Counted from the stretch's first letter, positions 45,119 to 55,007 are shown. The stretch: DNA of 64,000 nt from Psychrobacter lutiphocae DSM 21542 (GCF_000382145.1 NZ_KB907629.1:43824-107823), one strand, 5' to 3'. Notes: generated by a model from the sequence alone, not told the origin. Made by a program: numbers and translations.

Positions 45119-46195
45119 TTACAGCCAATTGGCGGTATTGTCAGCTGTGGCAGGATGCTGCTGATACCAATGCTTGGCAATCTCATCACGGCGACAAACC
45201 CAAACGTCTGGCTTATCACTGATATATTTTAAAAATCGTTGTAGCGCACTAATACGACCTGCACGTCCTATCATACGGCAATGTAGGCCAATAGACAGCA
45301 TTTTGGGTACTTGGTAAGATGGTGCGTTGTCAGTTGCATTCGCCTCAGCATATAGAGTATCAAAACTGTCTTTTAGATATTGATAAAAAGGCTCAGCATG
45401 AGTAAAGCCAGGGCTTGAAGCAAAGCGCATGTCATTGGTCTCAAGCGAATAAGGAATGACCAAGTGCGGTTTGCGCACAATCTGATCGCCTTGCTGAGTT
45501 TTGACATTAACCCAATAGGGCAGCTCATCAGCGTATGAGTCTGAATCGTATAAATAGCCACCTTGCTCAACCACCAATTCACGAGTGTTCGGGCTGTCAC
45601 GTCCGGTATACCAACCGCTTGGTTGGTAGCCAAGCATCTTTTGAAATATCTCGGTGGCTTGGCGAATATGCTCACGCTCCGTTTCACGGTACATATTTTG
45701 ATAAGTAATCCAGCGTAAGCCGTGACTGGCAATCTCATGCCCATCTTTTAACACCCTGTCTATGATATGTGGGGTGAGCACCGCAGCTGATGCACAGACA
45801 AAGGTGGTTATCGGGAAGTTGTATTGCTTGAATGCATCAAGCACACGCCAAACTCCGACTCGGCTACCATATTCAAAGGCAGATTCAATCGATTGATGAC
45901 GATTATCAAAAGAGGGTGTACCTAAGATATCTGATAAAAAGCGTTCCGATTGTCCATCACCGTGAATGACGTTGTTTTCTGCGCCTTCTTCAATATTAAG
46001 CACAAATTGAACCGCAATCTTAGCGCCACCTGGCCATTTTGGGTCTGGTGGATTGCTGCCATAACCCACCATATCTCTTGGGTAGTTAGTGGCTGTGCTG
46101 GTGTCAAAATCAGCTGTTAGGTGCTTGAATGGTCCTGATAGTAGCGCTTGCTTTAACCGTGCATCAGATTTGGTATCAGAGTTTTGCTGACTCAT
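45119..46195 (-). CDS. puuE: Allantoinase, polysaccharide-deacetylase-like (PuuE)
   Basis: This 358-residue enzyme opens allantoin to allantoate. It belongs to the metal-independent PuuE type with a carbohydrate esterase 4 fold, not the amidohydrolase type. YPRDMVGYGSNPPDPKWPGGAKIAVQF, GRVGVWRVLD-like sequence and GHEIASHGLRW are diagnostic. It is second in the operon. The 116-bp spacer to alc contains four GATATT hexamers (near 45084-45108). Confidence 0.93.
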   Translation of the reverse strand: MSQQNSDTKSDARLKQALLSGPFKHLTADFDTSTATNYPRDMVGYGSNPPDPKWPGGAKIAVQFVLNIEEGAENNVIHGDGQSERFLSDILGTPSFDNRHQSIESAFEYGSRVGVWRVLDAFKQYNFPITTFVCASAAVLTPHIIDRVLKDGHEIASHGLRWITYQNMYRETEREHIRQATEIFQKMLGYQPSGWYTGRDSPNTRELVVEQGGYLYDSDSYADELPYWVNVKTQQGDQIVRKPHLVIPYSLETNDMRFASSPGFTHAEPFYQYLKDSFDTLYAEANATDNAPSYQVPKMLSIGLHCRMIGRAGRISALQRFLKYISDKPDVWVCRRDEIAKHWYQQHPATADNTANWL

Positions 46196-46231
46196 ATTGA
46201 TATCCTTAAAATACGTTAAAAGAATAGGGAC

Positions 46232-47728
46232 TTATGAGGTTGGATTGAGTTCGACAACGGTTTGTTGGTTACTCTCATCAAGCTCTGCGATGGGCGTCGC
46301 TTGTTTGCGCATTAATACCCAGTAAACAGCGCCACCCACTGCGGAACCCAATATAAAGCCAAACCCTTCTAATGCTGCTGAAGATGGGGTGAGTGCAACC
46401 ATTAGCGATACGACTGCTGCCACCGCAAAGGCTATGACGCCTCGTATGTTCCAACCATTTTGATAATAGTACTTGCCAGCAGGTGAGGCATCAAATAAAG
46501 ATTGAATATCAAGCTGCTGCTTTTTAATCAAATAATAATCAACCACTAAGATACCAAAAAACGGGGCAATAATGGCACCAATGATATTTACAAAGCCGAC
46601 CACACCCACTTGACTGATAACTGACAACCACAAGCCACCAACAAAAAAGGCTATTACTGCAGTAATTAAGCCGCCTCGGCGAAAGCTGATATGTTTCGGA
46701 AATAAATTGGCCAAATCATAAGCCGGTGGAATAAAGTTAGCGACCATATTGATACCAACCGTGGCAGCAAAAAAGGTCAAGGCAGAGACAATGGTCAGCG
46801 GCACAGCATCTACCCGCTTAACAATATCAGACGGATTGGTTAACGGCTCACCAAATAACACCAAGGTGCCGGCGGTAATGATTAATGCAATGAATGAGAA
46901 AAACACCATATTAAAAGGTAGGCCAATAAGATTGCCAAGGCGCATCTGTTTTTCACTTTTTACAAAGCGAGCAAAGTCACCAAAGTTGATCACCACAGCA
47001 GCAAAATAAGCGATCATGGTACCAACAATTGCGGTGAAGCCATCAAACTTGCTGCCGGTATAGCTGCTATTATCAGAAAAAATGGTGCTAATCGCAGGTA
47101 TTAACTCAGACCCTGCACTATACCAAACCACGCCCATCAGAATAATCATCACCAGATAGACCAAAGGACCTGCCCAGTTTAAAAAGTGCTTGATCGGCTC
47201 AATGCCTGCCCAAAATAGCATAATCTGGAACACCCAAACGATAACGAAAGCCAACCAAGCGGTCGCAGATAATTCTAGGAAGGTGGTGCTAGATTCGCCC
47301 ATATACAGGGTCAATAAGATGACAACTGCGGTTGAGGCAAAATAAGTCTGCACCCCATACCAGAAGATGCCGATAATGGCACGTAAAATAGCAGGAAGGT
47401 TCGCCCCATTGATGCCCATACTGGCACGAATGACGACTGGGAAGGGGATGCCGTATTTGACACCTGGGCGACCTGTTAAGTTGACCATCCACATGACTAT
47501 GGCACCTGCCAGCATGATGGCAGCCATCACCCACCAGCCACTTAGACCGTAACTTAAAAATAAGGAAGCGGCTAGGGTATAGCCAAATAAGCTCTGGACA
47601 TCGTTGGACCAGACATTAAATATCTCAAACCAGCCCCAGTTGCGCTTAGCGGATAAGGTGGGGATAAGATCTTCATTGCATAGCCTTGAGCTGGTATCTT
47701 TGACGGTTAACTGATGATCGGTTTGCAT
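46232..47728 (-). CDS. NCS1-family allantoin permease
   Basis: This 498-residue cation symporter of the nucleobase:cation symporter-1 family has twelve hydrophobic segments. NEDLIPTLSAKRNWGWFEIFNVWSNDVQSLFGY is the typical N-terminal signature (quoted here by its position, residues 19-51), and the substrate-site region is GIPFPVVIRASMG. It is first in an operon with puuE, alc and allA (36-bp gap to puuE), which makes allantoin the likely substrate; PucI is the closest analogue. Confidence 0.88.
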   Translation of the reverse strand: MQTDHQLTVKDTSSRLCNEDLIPTLSAKRNWGWFEIFNVWSNDVQSLFGYTLAASLFLSYGLSGWWVMAAIMLAGAIVMWMVNLTGRPGVKYGIPFPVVIRASMGINGANLPAILRAIIGIFWYGVQTYFASTAVVILLTLYMGESSTTFLELSATAWLAFVIVWVFQIMLFWAGIEPIKHFLNWAGPLVYLVMIILMGVVWYSAGSELIPAISTIFSDNSSYTGSKFDGFTAIVGTMIAYFAAVVINFGDFARFVKSEKQMRLGNLIGLPFNMVFFSFIALIITAGTLVLFGEPLTNPSDIVKRVDAVPLTIVSALTFFAATVGINMVANFIPPAYDLANLFPKHISFRRGGLITAVIAFFVGGLWLSVISQVGVVGFVNIIGAIIAPFFGILVVDYYLIKKQQLDIQSLFDASPAGKYYYQNGWNIRGVIAFAVAAVVSLMVALTPSSAALEGFGFILGSAVGGAVYWVLMRKQATPIAELDESNQQTVVELNPTS

Positions 47729-48130
47729 AATAAATAGTACCTTTTGCGGTTAAAGACTCGTTATGAGTCGTGCTTTTGGGTTATGCTACATTCAAGATCA
47801 CTGTATCGAATCATCGATTAACGTATCTGGACCATCCGTACTGGATCAAAAACAATATTCCCTTTTATTTAGAATATCTTGCAATAGGATACAAATGCAA
47901 TATGTTTTTTATCTTTTTTGAAACAAACCAGTAACTTAACCTCAAATATAGGATTCAAAAGAAGGTTTTTAAGTACGAAAGAGTCATAGTAGGCATTAAA
48001 TGATTACCTTTTTTCATCATTTTATTTATTTTTTAATCATTTTTATTCGAGGATTGGTTGGCTAATAACTAACTATTAATAACAATATACGCCATGACTT
48101 AGCCCTATAAAACTATTTATACCTACAAAA
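47729..48130. other. Intergenic region upstream of the allantoin operon
   Basis: This gene-free, AT-rich stretch should hold the operon promoter on the minus strand. Candidate features are the near-repeats CTGGACCATCC and ACTGGATC (47829-47848) and TTGCAATAGGATACAAATGCAA near 47879-47900. No regulator gene for allantoin use is present in the window. Confidence 0.4.
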
Positions 48131-48161
48131 CAAGGCGCTTAACTTGATATTAAGCGCCTTG
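48131..48161 (-). terminator. Terminator of the decarboxylase gene
   Basis: The perfect 12-bp stem CAAGGCGCTTAA / TTAAGCGCCTTG has a 7-nt loop. Read on the minus strand it is followed by a short T-rich tail. Confidence 0.85.
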
Positions 48162-48200
48162 TTTGCAGATTGTTTGATTAAACTAAGCGTCAGTAGTAAC

Positions 48201-50465
48201 TTAAATATGTCCAAAAGGAGTCAAAGCGTCTTGCTTGTTTAAAAATGCATCGTGCTCTGGTTCTGGCTCCTCTGGATTATCTATATCGACAGGTGATGGA
48301 ATCTTTTGGCTGCCGCTGTCATCTTTCAACACATACGCCCAAGCTTGTTTGCGACCATTGGCAGCATACTCCCAGTATACGCCTTGTACTTCTGGTTCAA
48401 AACCTGGTAAAGAGTTGACGCCTTCTTCTAAAGCTAAGAAGTAATCGAGCACAGCACCACCCCAAACTTCCCCAGGGACAATACAGTAAACACCAGGAGG
48501 ATAAGGAAGTGCCCCTTCCATAGCGATGCGACCTTTAATATGTGATAAAGGCACCAGCTCAATGTCATTACGGACAAACGCATTATGCGCATCAAACGCA
48601 CGCATCGCAAACTTAGGACGGTGCTCACGCTTGAACATTTGCTGCTGAAGATGATTTAATTTATGTTTGGCATAAAAATCATGCAATCTCTGGCACAGCT
48701 CATTGATACCCAGTGCCCGATATTGTGGGTAAGACTTTGCGAGCGAAGGCAGTACTTCACTGACAGGGCTATTGGCTTTGATATGGGCTTCAAATCTGAC
48801 AATACGAGCAACCAAATGTTGAAACTTGGCTAAAGTCTCGGCAGGGGTTAGCAAGAATAAGATAGAGTTTAAATCCGCTTTCTCAGGAATTACCGAGCTT
48901 TCTCGTAGATAATGCGCAAGCAGAGGTGCAGGGATGCCGGTGGCTTCATATTCACCTGTATTCATATCAATCCCAGGCGTGGTCAATAGTAGCTTACAAG
49001 GATCGATAAAATACTGCTTATCGGCATATTGTTCAAAGTCATGCCAGCGCTCGCCAGCTTTAAATTCAAAAAAACGAATGTCATTGGCAATTTGTTCAGT
49101 GTCGTAATCTTGCCACGGTTTACCATCAATTTTCGGTGGTACAAATGGCTTTATCAGATCACAAGTATCAAGTAGCATCTTGCGCGCTTCAATCCCTCCG
49201 ATAATGCACTCATGCCACATACGCTGACCAGCTTTGCCTTCATGCATCTTAGCATTGACATCCAGTGAAGCAAATAGCGGATAAAAAGGGCTGGTTGAAA
49301 CGTGCATCATAAATGCATTGTTAAAACGCTTGTGATTTACATAGCGAGACTGCCCACTGATGTGATTATCTTTTTTGTGTATTTGAGACGCTTGTGAGAA
49401 ACCAGCTTGCTGCTTGTGAACGGATTGGGTAACCAAAATACCAGGATCATCAGGGGTGAGATCAAGTAATAGCGGAGAGCAATCTCGCATCATAGGTATG
49501 AATTGCTCATAACCTACCCAAGCACTGTCAAATAAGATGTAATCACATAAATGACCTATTTTATCGACCACTTGACGAGCATTATAAATAGTTCCATCAT
49601 AGGTGCCTAATTGAATAACTGCCAGTCTAAAGGGACGTTTTGCATCGGCTTTATCAGGGGCTACTTCTCGAATGCGATCTCGAATTTCAGCTTCATCAAA
49701 GCAATGAGCAGCGATACCGCCAATTAACCCATAAGCATTGCGTTCGGTTTCTAGATAAACGGCTGTACCACCACTCATGGACAATGCACCCTGATACACT
49801 GATTTGTGATTATTGCGATCAAAAAGCACTAAATCACCATGAGCCACTAAGGCACCAATAGCAATTTTGTTCGAAGAGGACGTGCCGTTAAGCACAAAAT
49901 AAGTCTTATCAGCGTTAAATACTTTAGCTGCATGAGCCTGCGCTTGGTAGGCAGGGCCTTCATGAATTAATAAATCACCCAAGCCTACATCGGCATTGCA
50001 TGAATCGGAACGAAATAAAGTTTCTCCAAAATATAAGAAGAAACGTTTGCCTGAGGGATGACGGCGAAAAAACTGACCCCCTTGATGCCCAGGGCAATCA
50101 AAAGCAGCATTTCCATAGTCCGTATATTCGCGAAGAGCTTGGAAGAAAGGAGGGTCTAGAGTATCAATGTAATGAGCTGCAGCGGCGTTTACTAATTGTC
50201 CATTATAATATTTTTGATCATCAGCAAGTTCTAAAACACCATACACTTTAGGTAGCCACTCATCAGGAACGCTGTCCCCGTATTTAATAGCCACAAAGAT
50301 AGGAATCGAAAACCCTAAGTCTTCAATTTCGGCATGTGCAGTAGGTAAATCCTGCATAGTTACCACTATGGCAGCTATATTGGTAAAGTCGGTAGCTTCA
50401 ACTTCCGTTAACCGATAATTACAGTTAAGAGCATATTCGATGCCATCGCTGACCGCTATTTTCAT
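48201..50465 (-). CDS. Orn/Lys/Arg decarboxylase, group III PLP enzyme
   Basis: This 754-residue enzyme is of the biodegradative amino acid decarboxylase fold. An N-terminal CheY-like wing domain is followed by the PLP domain with DCPGHQGGQFFRRHP near 123-137, NGTSSSNK near 193-200, FDSAWVGYEQF, and the PLP lysine Lys351 in QSVHKQQAGFSQ. The large C-terminal domain contains PYPPGVYCIVPGE. Arginine, lysine or ornithine specificity cannot be settled by eye. No antiporter partner lies nearby, so a polyamine or acid-stress role is inferred. Confidence 0.88.
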   Translation of the reverse strand: MKIAVSDGIEYALNCNYRLTEVEATDFTNIAAIVVTMQDLPTAHAEIEDLGFSIPIFVAIKYGDSVPDEWLPKVYGVLELADDQKYYNGQLVNAAAAHYIDTLDPPFFQALREYTDYGNAAFDCPGHQGGQFFRRHPSGKRFFLYFGETLFRSDSCNADVGLGDLLIHEGPAYQAQAHAAKVFNADKTYFVLNGTSSSNKIAIGALVAHGDLVLFDRNNHKSVYQGALSMSGGTAVYLETERNAYGLIGGIAAHCFDEAEIRDRIREVAPDKADAKRPFRLAVIQLGTYDGTIYNARQVVDKIGHLCDYILFDSAWVGYEQFIPMMRDCSPLLLDLTPDDPGILVTQSVHKQQAGFSQASQIHKKDNHISGQSRYVNHKRFNNAFMMHVSTSPFYPLFASLDVNAKMHEGKAGQRMWHECIIGGIEARKMLLDTCDLIKPFVPPKIDGKPWQDYDTEQIANDIRFFEFKAGERWHDFEQYADKQYFIDPCKLLLTTPGIDMNTGEYEATGIPAPLLAHYLRESSVIPEKADLNSILFLLTPAETLAKFQHLVARIVRFEAHIKANSPVSEVLPSLAKSYPQYRALGINELCQRLHDFYAKHKLNHLQQQMFKREHRPKFAMRAFDAHNAFVRNDIELVPLSHIKGRIAMEGALPYPPGVYCIVPGEVWGGAVLDYFLALEEGVNSLPGFEPEVQGVYWEYAANGRKQAWAYVLKDDSGSQKIPSPVDIDNPEEPEPEHDAFLNKQDALTPFGHI

Positions 50466-50731
50466 GTTACTTTCCTTTAATGAGTGCTATCCTAAAAAAC
50501 AAAGAGCTTTGCACTTTTAATATGCATTTTAAGCCATGTGTTTAATACCAGCATAGCCAAAATACCAGCATAGCCAAGTTCAAACAACTTAAATTGTGCA
50601 TACTGCTGAATAGTTTATGCTATTTTATCGACTGCTAAAATTCTAACTCTGTTGTGGTTAAAATTTGCCTCTATTATACTCAGATGTTTTTAACTAATAA
50701 TATATATTTTTATCCCTTCTGGAGTCAGCTC

Positions 50732-51994
50732 ATGTCTGATATATCCAATTTTGCTAAGAACTCTTTGGCTATCGAAAGTTTGCCTTTAGCTTTTGGTATT
50801 ATTATGGCCATTATTGGCTTAGTTTTTTATACCCAAGGGTTGCCTGGTAAGTTTTGGCGTCGCTTTTATGCCGTGCTACCCGGTATTGTACTCTGTTGTT
50901 TTATACCAGCGATTTTGAATAGTTTGGGCGTGTTTGCAGAGGGGGTTGGTAGCCAAATTTACGGCTTTACCGCCACTTATCTATTACCAGCCAGCTTATT
51001 ATTGATGACACTTTCAATGGATGTGCCAAAGATTTTGGGTCTAGGCTGGAAAGCAGTGGCGATGTTTTTTACGGCCAGTATTGCCATTATTATAAGTGGC
51101 CCAATCAGTTTGGGTATAGCAAAGTGGTTGTCACCAGAGATGTTTTTGGACGATACATTATGGCGTGGATTTTCAGCGGTTGCAGGTAGCTGGATAGGGG
51201 GCGCTGCCAACCAAGCAGCAATGAAAGAGCTATTTGGAGTAAGTGATGATTTGTTTGGCATGATGATATTGGTTGATACTACTAATGCTTCATTATGGCT
51301 GCTAGCTATTCTTATTATGGCCAAACATAGTAACAAAATAGACAAACTTTTGAGAGCAGATACAAACAGTATTGATAGGGTAGTTGCTGCCGTTGAAAGC
51401 TATGAAAAAGACAATGCACGCCCAGGATCGCTCAATGATTTAATGGTAATGTTTGGGCTGTGCTTTGCGATGGTGGGACTGGCTCATTTTTTTGGTGGAC
51501 AAATAGCCAATTATTTTTCTCCCTATACTTGGGCGGTACAGTATAGCTTTGCCAGTTCCTTTTTTTGGATGGTGGTAATAATTACCTTGATAGGGGTTGG
51601 TTTTTCATTTACCAAAATTCGCCGCCTAGATCATGTCGGTGCCTCAAAGATAGGGACTGTGTTTATCTTTGTATTGATCGCCGCAATTGGTATGCAAATT
51701 AACCTGAATGGCTTAGTATCGCAGTGGCGACTGCTGCTCATTGGCTTATTATGGATGAGTATCCATGTGATGATTATCTTTATGGTTGCCAGACTGATTC
51801 GAGCGCCATTTTTCTTCTTGGCAGTCGGCTCTAATGCCAATACTGGCGGCGCATCGTCAGCGCCTATTGTAGCAACCGCTTTTCATCCGTCATTAGCGCC
51901 TGTTGGCGTGTTTTTAGGCATTTTAGGGTATGCTGTCGGTACAGTTGGTGGTTATGTTAGCACTCAGCTCATGCGTATTGTGGTTGGTCATTAA
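50732..51994 (+). CDS. DUF819 family membrane protein
   Basis: This protein of about 420 residues has roughly eleven membrane segments. I chose the ATG at 50732 behind TGGAG, since the longer in-frame version starts in untranslated-looking AT-rich DNA. AVAGSWIGGAANQAAMKELFG and AVGSNANTGGASSAPIVATAFHP are hallmarks of the DUF819 (YjcL-like) family, whose inverted repeat halves resemble transporters. The substrate is unknown. No operon partner. Confidence 0.85.
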   Translation: MSDISNFAKNSLAIESLPLAFGIIMAIIGLVFYTQGLPGKFWRRFYAVLPGIVLCCFIPAILNSLGVFAEGVGSQIYGFTATYLLPASLLLMTLSMDVPKILGLGWKAVAMFFTASIAIIISGPISLGIAKWLSPEMFLDDTLWRGFSAVAGSWIGGAANQAAMKELFGVSDDLFGMMILVDTTNASLWLLAILIMAKHSNKIDKLLRADTNSIDRVVAAVESYEKDNARPGSLNDLMVMFGLCFAMVGLAHFFGGQIANYFSPYTWAVQYSFASSFFWMVVIITLIGVGFSFTKIRRLDHVGASKIGTVFIFVLIAAIGMQINLNGLVSQWRLLLIGLLWMSIHVMIIFMVARLIRAPFFFLAVGSNANTGGASSAPIVATAFHPSLAPVGVFLGILGYAVGTVGGYVSTQLMRIVVGH

Positions 51995-52021
51995 ATAACA
52001 AGATTAAGGCTTATATATAAG

Positions 52022-52142
52022 ACCCCAATCTCAACTCTTTGCGTAGGCTGAGGCTTTAGCCCAGCATATTTGGCTAAAAATTAGGTTTTGCTGGGCTAAA
52101 AGCACCAGCCTACATGAGATTGTAATAAGTTGAGAGTGGGGT
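52022..52142. repeat. Interspersed repeat, short form (121 bp)
   Basis: ACCCCAATCTCAAC (52022-52035) and its inverse GTTGAGAGTGGGGT (52129-52142, one mismatch) bound a foldback core with arms GTAGGCTG / CAGCCTAC and TTTAGCCCAGCA / TGCTGGGCTAAA. The termini match the long-form elements at 2832 and 38526, but the core is unrelated. It has no coding capacity. Confidence 0.8.
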
Positions 52143-52198
52143 ATATAAGTTATATATTTACTCGATATTATCATTAGGTTAACACTAGGATAATCTAC

Positions 52199-52942
52199 AT
52201 GCTTGACAAAATTAAAGACTGGCACCAGCAGCGTATTATTGATAATAGTCCGTATAGCTTAGAAAGCTGGCATAAAGTCGCTCAAGATATAGACATTTTA
52301 AATCGATTAACTCAATCAGAGTTAGAGCAATTGATTGAGCTGGCAATTTTATTGCTACATGAGAAGAAAATACAAGGTGCTCAAGGTCTTGAGATAACAC
52401 AACGAATGAAACAGTCCATTGCCCTGCAAGCCTGCTTGCCTATCTTGAATTTAGGGTTGGAGTGGTATAAAGGTTGGAGTTCTATTATTGTTTATCCTGG
52501 TTCGTATTTTACTAAAACTTCAAGAACAGATGAATTCGGGATAGTGCATGAAGGTCATCAGCACCGCAGTGGAGAGGCATGGCTACGTGGTCCTGTTATT
52601 CTGTCATGGAGGGATGTCAAGCATGCGGGTGCCCGTGATGGTAACAATGTGGTTATTCATGAATTTGTGCATAAGCTAGATATGCTAAATGGTCGGGCAA
52701 ACGGATTTCCTCCTATGCAAAAAGGGATGAATCCAGCGCAATGGACACAAATTATGGAGAAGGGGTTTGCTGATTTTCAGCACAATCCTAAAGCAGGTAT
52801 TAATAGTTATGGGGCGACTAATCCTGCCGAACTTATTGCGGTGTTAAGTGAAGTGTTTTTTGAAAGACCTGAGGTATTACAAGATGCTTATCCTGATATT
52901 TACCAGTTGATGGTTGAGTTTTTTAAACAGAATCCGTTGTAA
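52199..52942 (+). CDS. mtfA: MtfA-type zinc-dependent peptidase (M90 family)
   Basis: This 247-residue cytoplasmic protein has the zinc-binding HEFVH at 154-158 followed by KLDMLNG, and NPAELIAVLSEVFFE downstream that supplies the third ligand. SWRDVKHAGARDGNNVV and GHQHRSGEAW are typical of MtfA. In E. coli MtfA binds the Mlc repressor and so affects glucose PTS genes; no Mlc is visible here, so the partner is unknown. It stands alone, 57 bp after a repeat element. Confidence 0.9.
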   Translation: MLDKIKDWHQQRIIDNSPYSLESWHKVAQDIDILNRLTQSELEQLIELAILLLHEKKIQGAQGLEITQRMKQSIALQACLPILNLGLEWYKGWSSIIVYPGSYFTKTSRTDEFGIVHEGHQHRSGEAWLRGPVILSWRDVKHAGARDGNNVVIHEFVHKLDMLNGRANGFPPMQKGMNPAQWTQIMEKGFADFQHNPKAGINSYGATNPAELIAVLSEVFFERPEVLQDAYPDIYQLMVEFFKQNPL

Positions 52943-52987
52943 ATTCATTTAGTCTTTATCTTAAACCGAGTGGGGTTAACGATCCAA

Positions 52988-53794
52988 TCAAAACATTGAA
53001 TACAGTAACTTAATACTTAATAACACACATATCACCCCTAAAATTTGTTTGAGTCTTTTATTTGGTAAGTCGTGCGAAACGCTCGCACCTACGGGTACCA
53101 TGATTACGCTAGATAAGGTGACCAAAACTAATGCAGGTAAATATATATATCCTAAACTGTAAGTTATGTTGATACTTTGTGGACTTGAAAAGAGATAACC
53201 AAAAGTTGCTAAAGTAATGGCTACAAAACCTATTGCAGAAGAGGTTCCGATGGCTTTTTTTAAATCTATATTGTTATAAGTAAGATAAAGTATCGTGAAA
53301 AAAGCGCCCCCAACAGAAATAAGCGCTGAAATTATGCCAATACAGACCCCGCTAATTATTGAAGAAAATCCCAGCATAGGCTTCTCTTTTGACTTAGGTT
53401 GCCAGTTTGAAAACATTTTCAGCGCAACCATCATCATAAAAAAAGCAAAAAATAACGCAAGATATTTTCCGTCTATATTAACGGAGATTATTATGCCCAT
53501 TAAAGAACCTAAAGCGATACCAGGGCTAACCAACTTAACAATTTGCCAAAGCACAGCGCCTTTTCTATGGTGCGAATAAGCACTCGTGGCTGTAATCGGC
53601 AATGAGCAAGCCAGTGAAGTACCCAGAGCCATTTGCATAATATTATCTTTATCTATACCTTGATAAGTAAAAATTGAGACAAGTAGGGGCACTAAAATAC
53701 CCCCGCCCCCGACGCCTAAAAGGCCTGATAAAAAACCCACTACTGCGCCTAATGACACATACATCATTAAATAAAAAATTAAATCCATATCCAT
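52988..53794 (-). CDS. TSUP-family (TauE/SafE) membrane exporter
   Basis: This 268-residue protein has about eight hydrophobic segments and the paired family motifs VGFLSGLLGVGGGGILVP (near 18-36) and SVGGAFFTILYL in the second half. Members move sulfite, sulfoacetate or other organosulfur anions. The promoter has a MerR-type 19-bp spacer and the divergent neighbour is a MerR regulator, so expression is probably switched by that protein's ligand. Confidence 0.88.
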   Translation of the reverse strand: MDMDLIFYLMMYVSLGAVVGFLSGLLGVGGGGILVPLLVSIFTYQGIDKDNIMQMALGTSLACSLPITATSAYSHHRKGAVLWQIVKLVSPGIALGSLMGIIISVNIDGKYLALFFAFFMMMVALKMFSNWQPKSKEKPMLGFSSIISGVCIGIISALISVGGAFFTILYLTYNNIDLKKAIGTSSAIGFVAITLATFGYLFSSPQSINITYSLGYIYLPALVLVTLSSVIMVPVGASVSHDLPNKRLKQILGVICVLLSIKLLYSMF

Positions 53795-53854
53795 TTTAAC
53801 ACCTTAAAATGACCCAATATGCGTTCAGGCGCTATAAAAAACTTGACTTCTAGC

Positions 53855-53885
53855 AGTCTACAACCTAAAGTCAACTTCAAGTCAA
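53855..53885 (-). promoter_or_regulatory. MerR-type promoter of the TSUP gene (19-bp spacer)
   Basis: On the minus strand, TTGACT (53880-53885), exactly 19 bp, and TAGACT (53855-53860) form the over-long spacer that MerR-family activators correct by twisting DNA. The spacer contains the imperfect dyad CTTGAAGTTGACTTTAGG, where the regulator would sit. Confidence 0.72.
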
Positions 53886-53917
53886 GCTCTTTTTTTATTA
53901 TATAGAAGGTTTAAGAT

Positions 53918-54289
53918 ATGGACATCGGAGAGGTCGCTAAAGAAACGGGGCTAACGCCAGCGACGTTAAGATATTATGAAAAGTTTGGTCTCATTCACTC
54001 CATTGGGCGTAATGGATTACGAAGGGTATTTGCTGAGAGTGTCGTCAAGAAACTGAAACTTATTATTTTGCTTAAAAACAATTGCTTTACCTTACATGAA
54101 ATAAAAGAGATGGCGGATAGAAACCAAGTTGACCGTCAGTTTATATCAGTAAAAGCAGAGGAGATAAGTAGCAGGATTCAAGAGTTAACAGTGGTTTATA
54201 ACACCTTAAACCATATTGTACAGTACCCCGAGCAAGACCACTTTAACTGTGATAGTTTTGAGAAGTTGTTAAATACGCAAGATGCTTAA
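53918..54289 (+). CDS. MerR-family transcriptional regulator
   Basis: This 123-residue protein has the N-terminal winged helix MDIGEVAKETGLTPATLRYYEKFG, then a wing, then a dimerisation coiled coil (VDRQFISVKAEEISSRIQEL). Two cysteines remain (NNCFTL and FNCDSF); a classical metal-binding pair is not evident. It is divergent from the TSUP exporter, whose promoter has the 19-bp spacer this family acts on. The ligand is unknown. Confidence 0.88.
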   Translation: MDIGEVAKETGLTPATLRYYEKFGLIHSIGRNGLRRVFAESVVKKLKLIILLKNNCFTLHEIKEMADRNQVDRQFISVKAEEISSRIQELTVVYNTLNHIVQYPEQDHFNCDSFEKLLNTQDA

Positions 54290-54290
54290 C

Positions 54291-55007
54291 CTAAGTATGC
54301 AATAAAAATCTAACCCCAGCCTCTGCATGAATCTGAGTCGTATCAAAAACAGGAATTGGACTATCCTCAGGCTTAATTAATAGTCCAATTTCAGTACAGC
54401 CTAAAATGACGCCTTGTGCACCTTGCTGCGCCAATTCTTTTATTACCTCAATATAATAATCACGAGATTCGCTTAATAATTGACCTTGACATAGCTCGTT
54501 ATAAATTATGTCATGAATTTTATCTTGTGCCTTTGATTCAGGAACGAGCACTGTTAGTCCTGCATCTATAAGGCGTTGTTGATAAAAGTGTGGCTCAGCC
54601 GACTCATTATTCATCGTAAATTTAGTCCCCAATAGCGCCACCGTTTTTAGCTTTTGATTTAAAATAATATTTGCGGTGGCATCAGCGATATGGATCAACG
54701 GTAAATCGACTGCTAGTTGCACTTGCTCAGCAACTTTGTGCATTGTATTGCTAGCAATGAGTAATCCTTCCACCCCAGCACGCTTTAAGCCTAGTCCGCT
54801 ATCAATGAGCAGCTTGGCTAGTTTGTTCCAGTCGTCTTTAGCTTGCAGGGCAGCGATAGGGGCAAAATCTAAACTGTGTATGATTATATCAGCGGAATGC
54901 AGACCCCCAAGCTCATCTTTAACCCCTTTATTAATCAGCTGATAATACGTTTGCGTACTCTCCCAACTCATACCCCCAATGATACCTAACGTTTTTTGAG
55001 TTCTCAT
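54291..55007 (-). CDS. Aspartate/glutamate racemase family protein
   Basis: This 238-residue protein has IIGGMSWESTQTYY at the N terminus, SNTMHK with Thr88 where many racemases have Cys, and ILGCTEIGLL with Cys204. The single catalytic Cys with Thr at the first site is the pattern of the YgeA subgroup, which acts on L-glutamate or broad amino acids with one-sided preference. It converges with merR; the stop codons are one base apart. Confidence 0.85.
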   Translation of the reverse strand: MRTQKTLGIIGGMSWESTQTYYQLINKGVKDELGGLHSADIIIHSLDFAPIAALQAKDDWNKLAKLLIDSGLGLKRAGVEGLLIASNTMHKVAEQVQLAVDLPLIHIADATANIILNQKLKTVALLGTKFTMNNESAEPHFYQQRLIDAGLTVLVPESKAQDKIHDIIYNELCQGQLLSESRDYYIEVIKELAQQGAQGVILGCTEIGLLIKPEDSPIPVFDTTQIHAEAGVRFLLHT

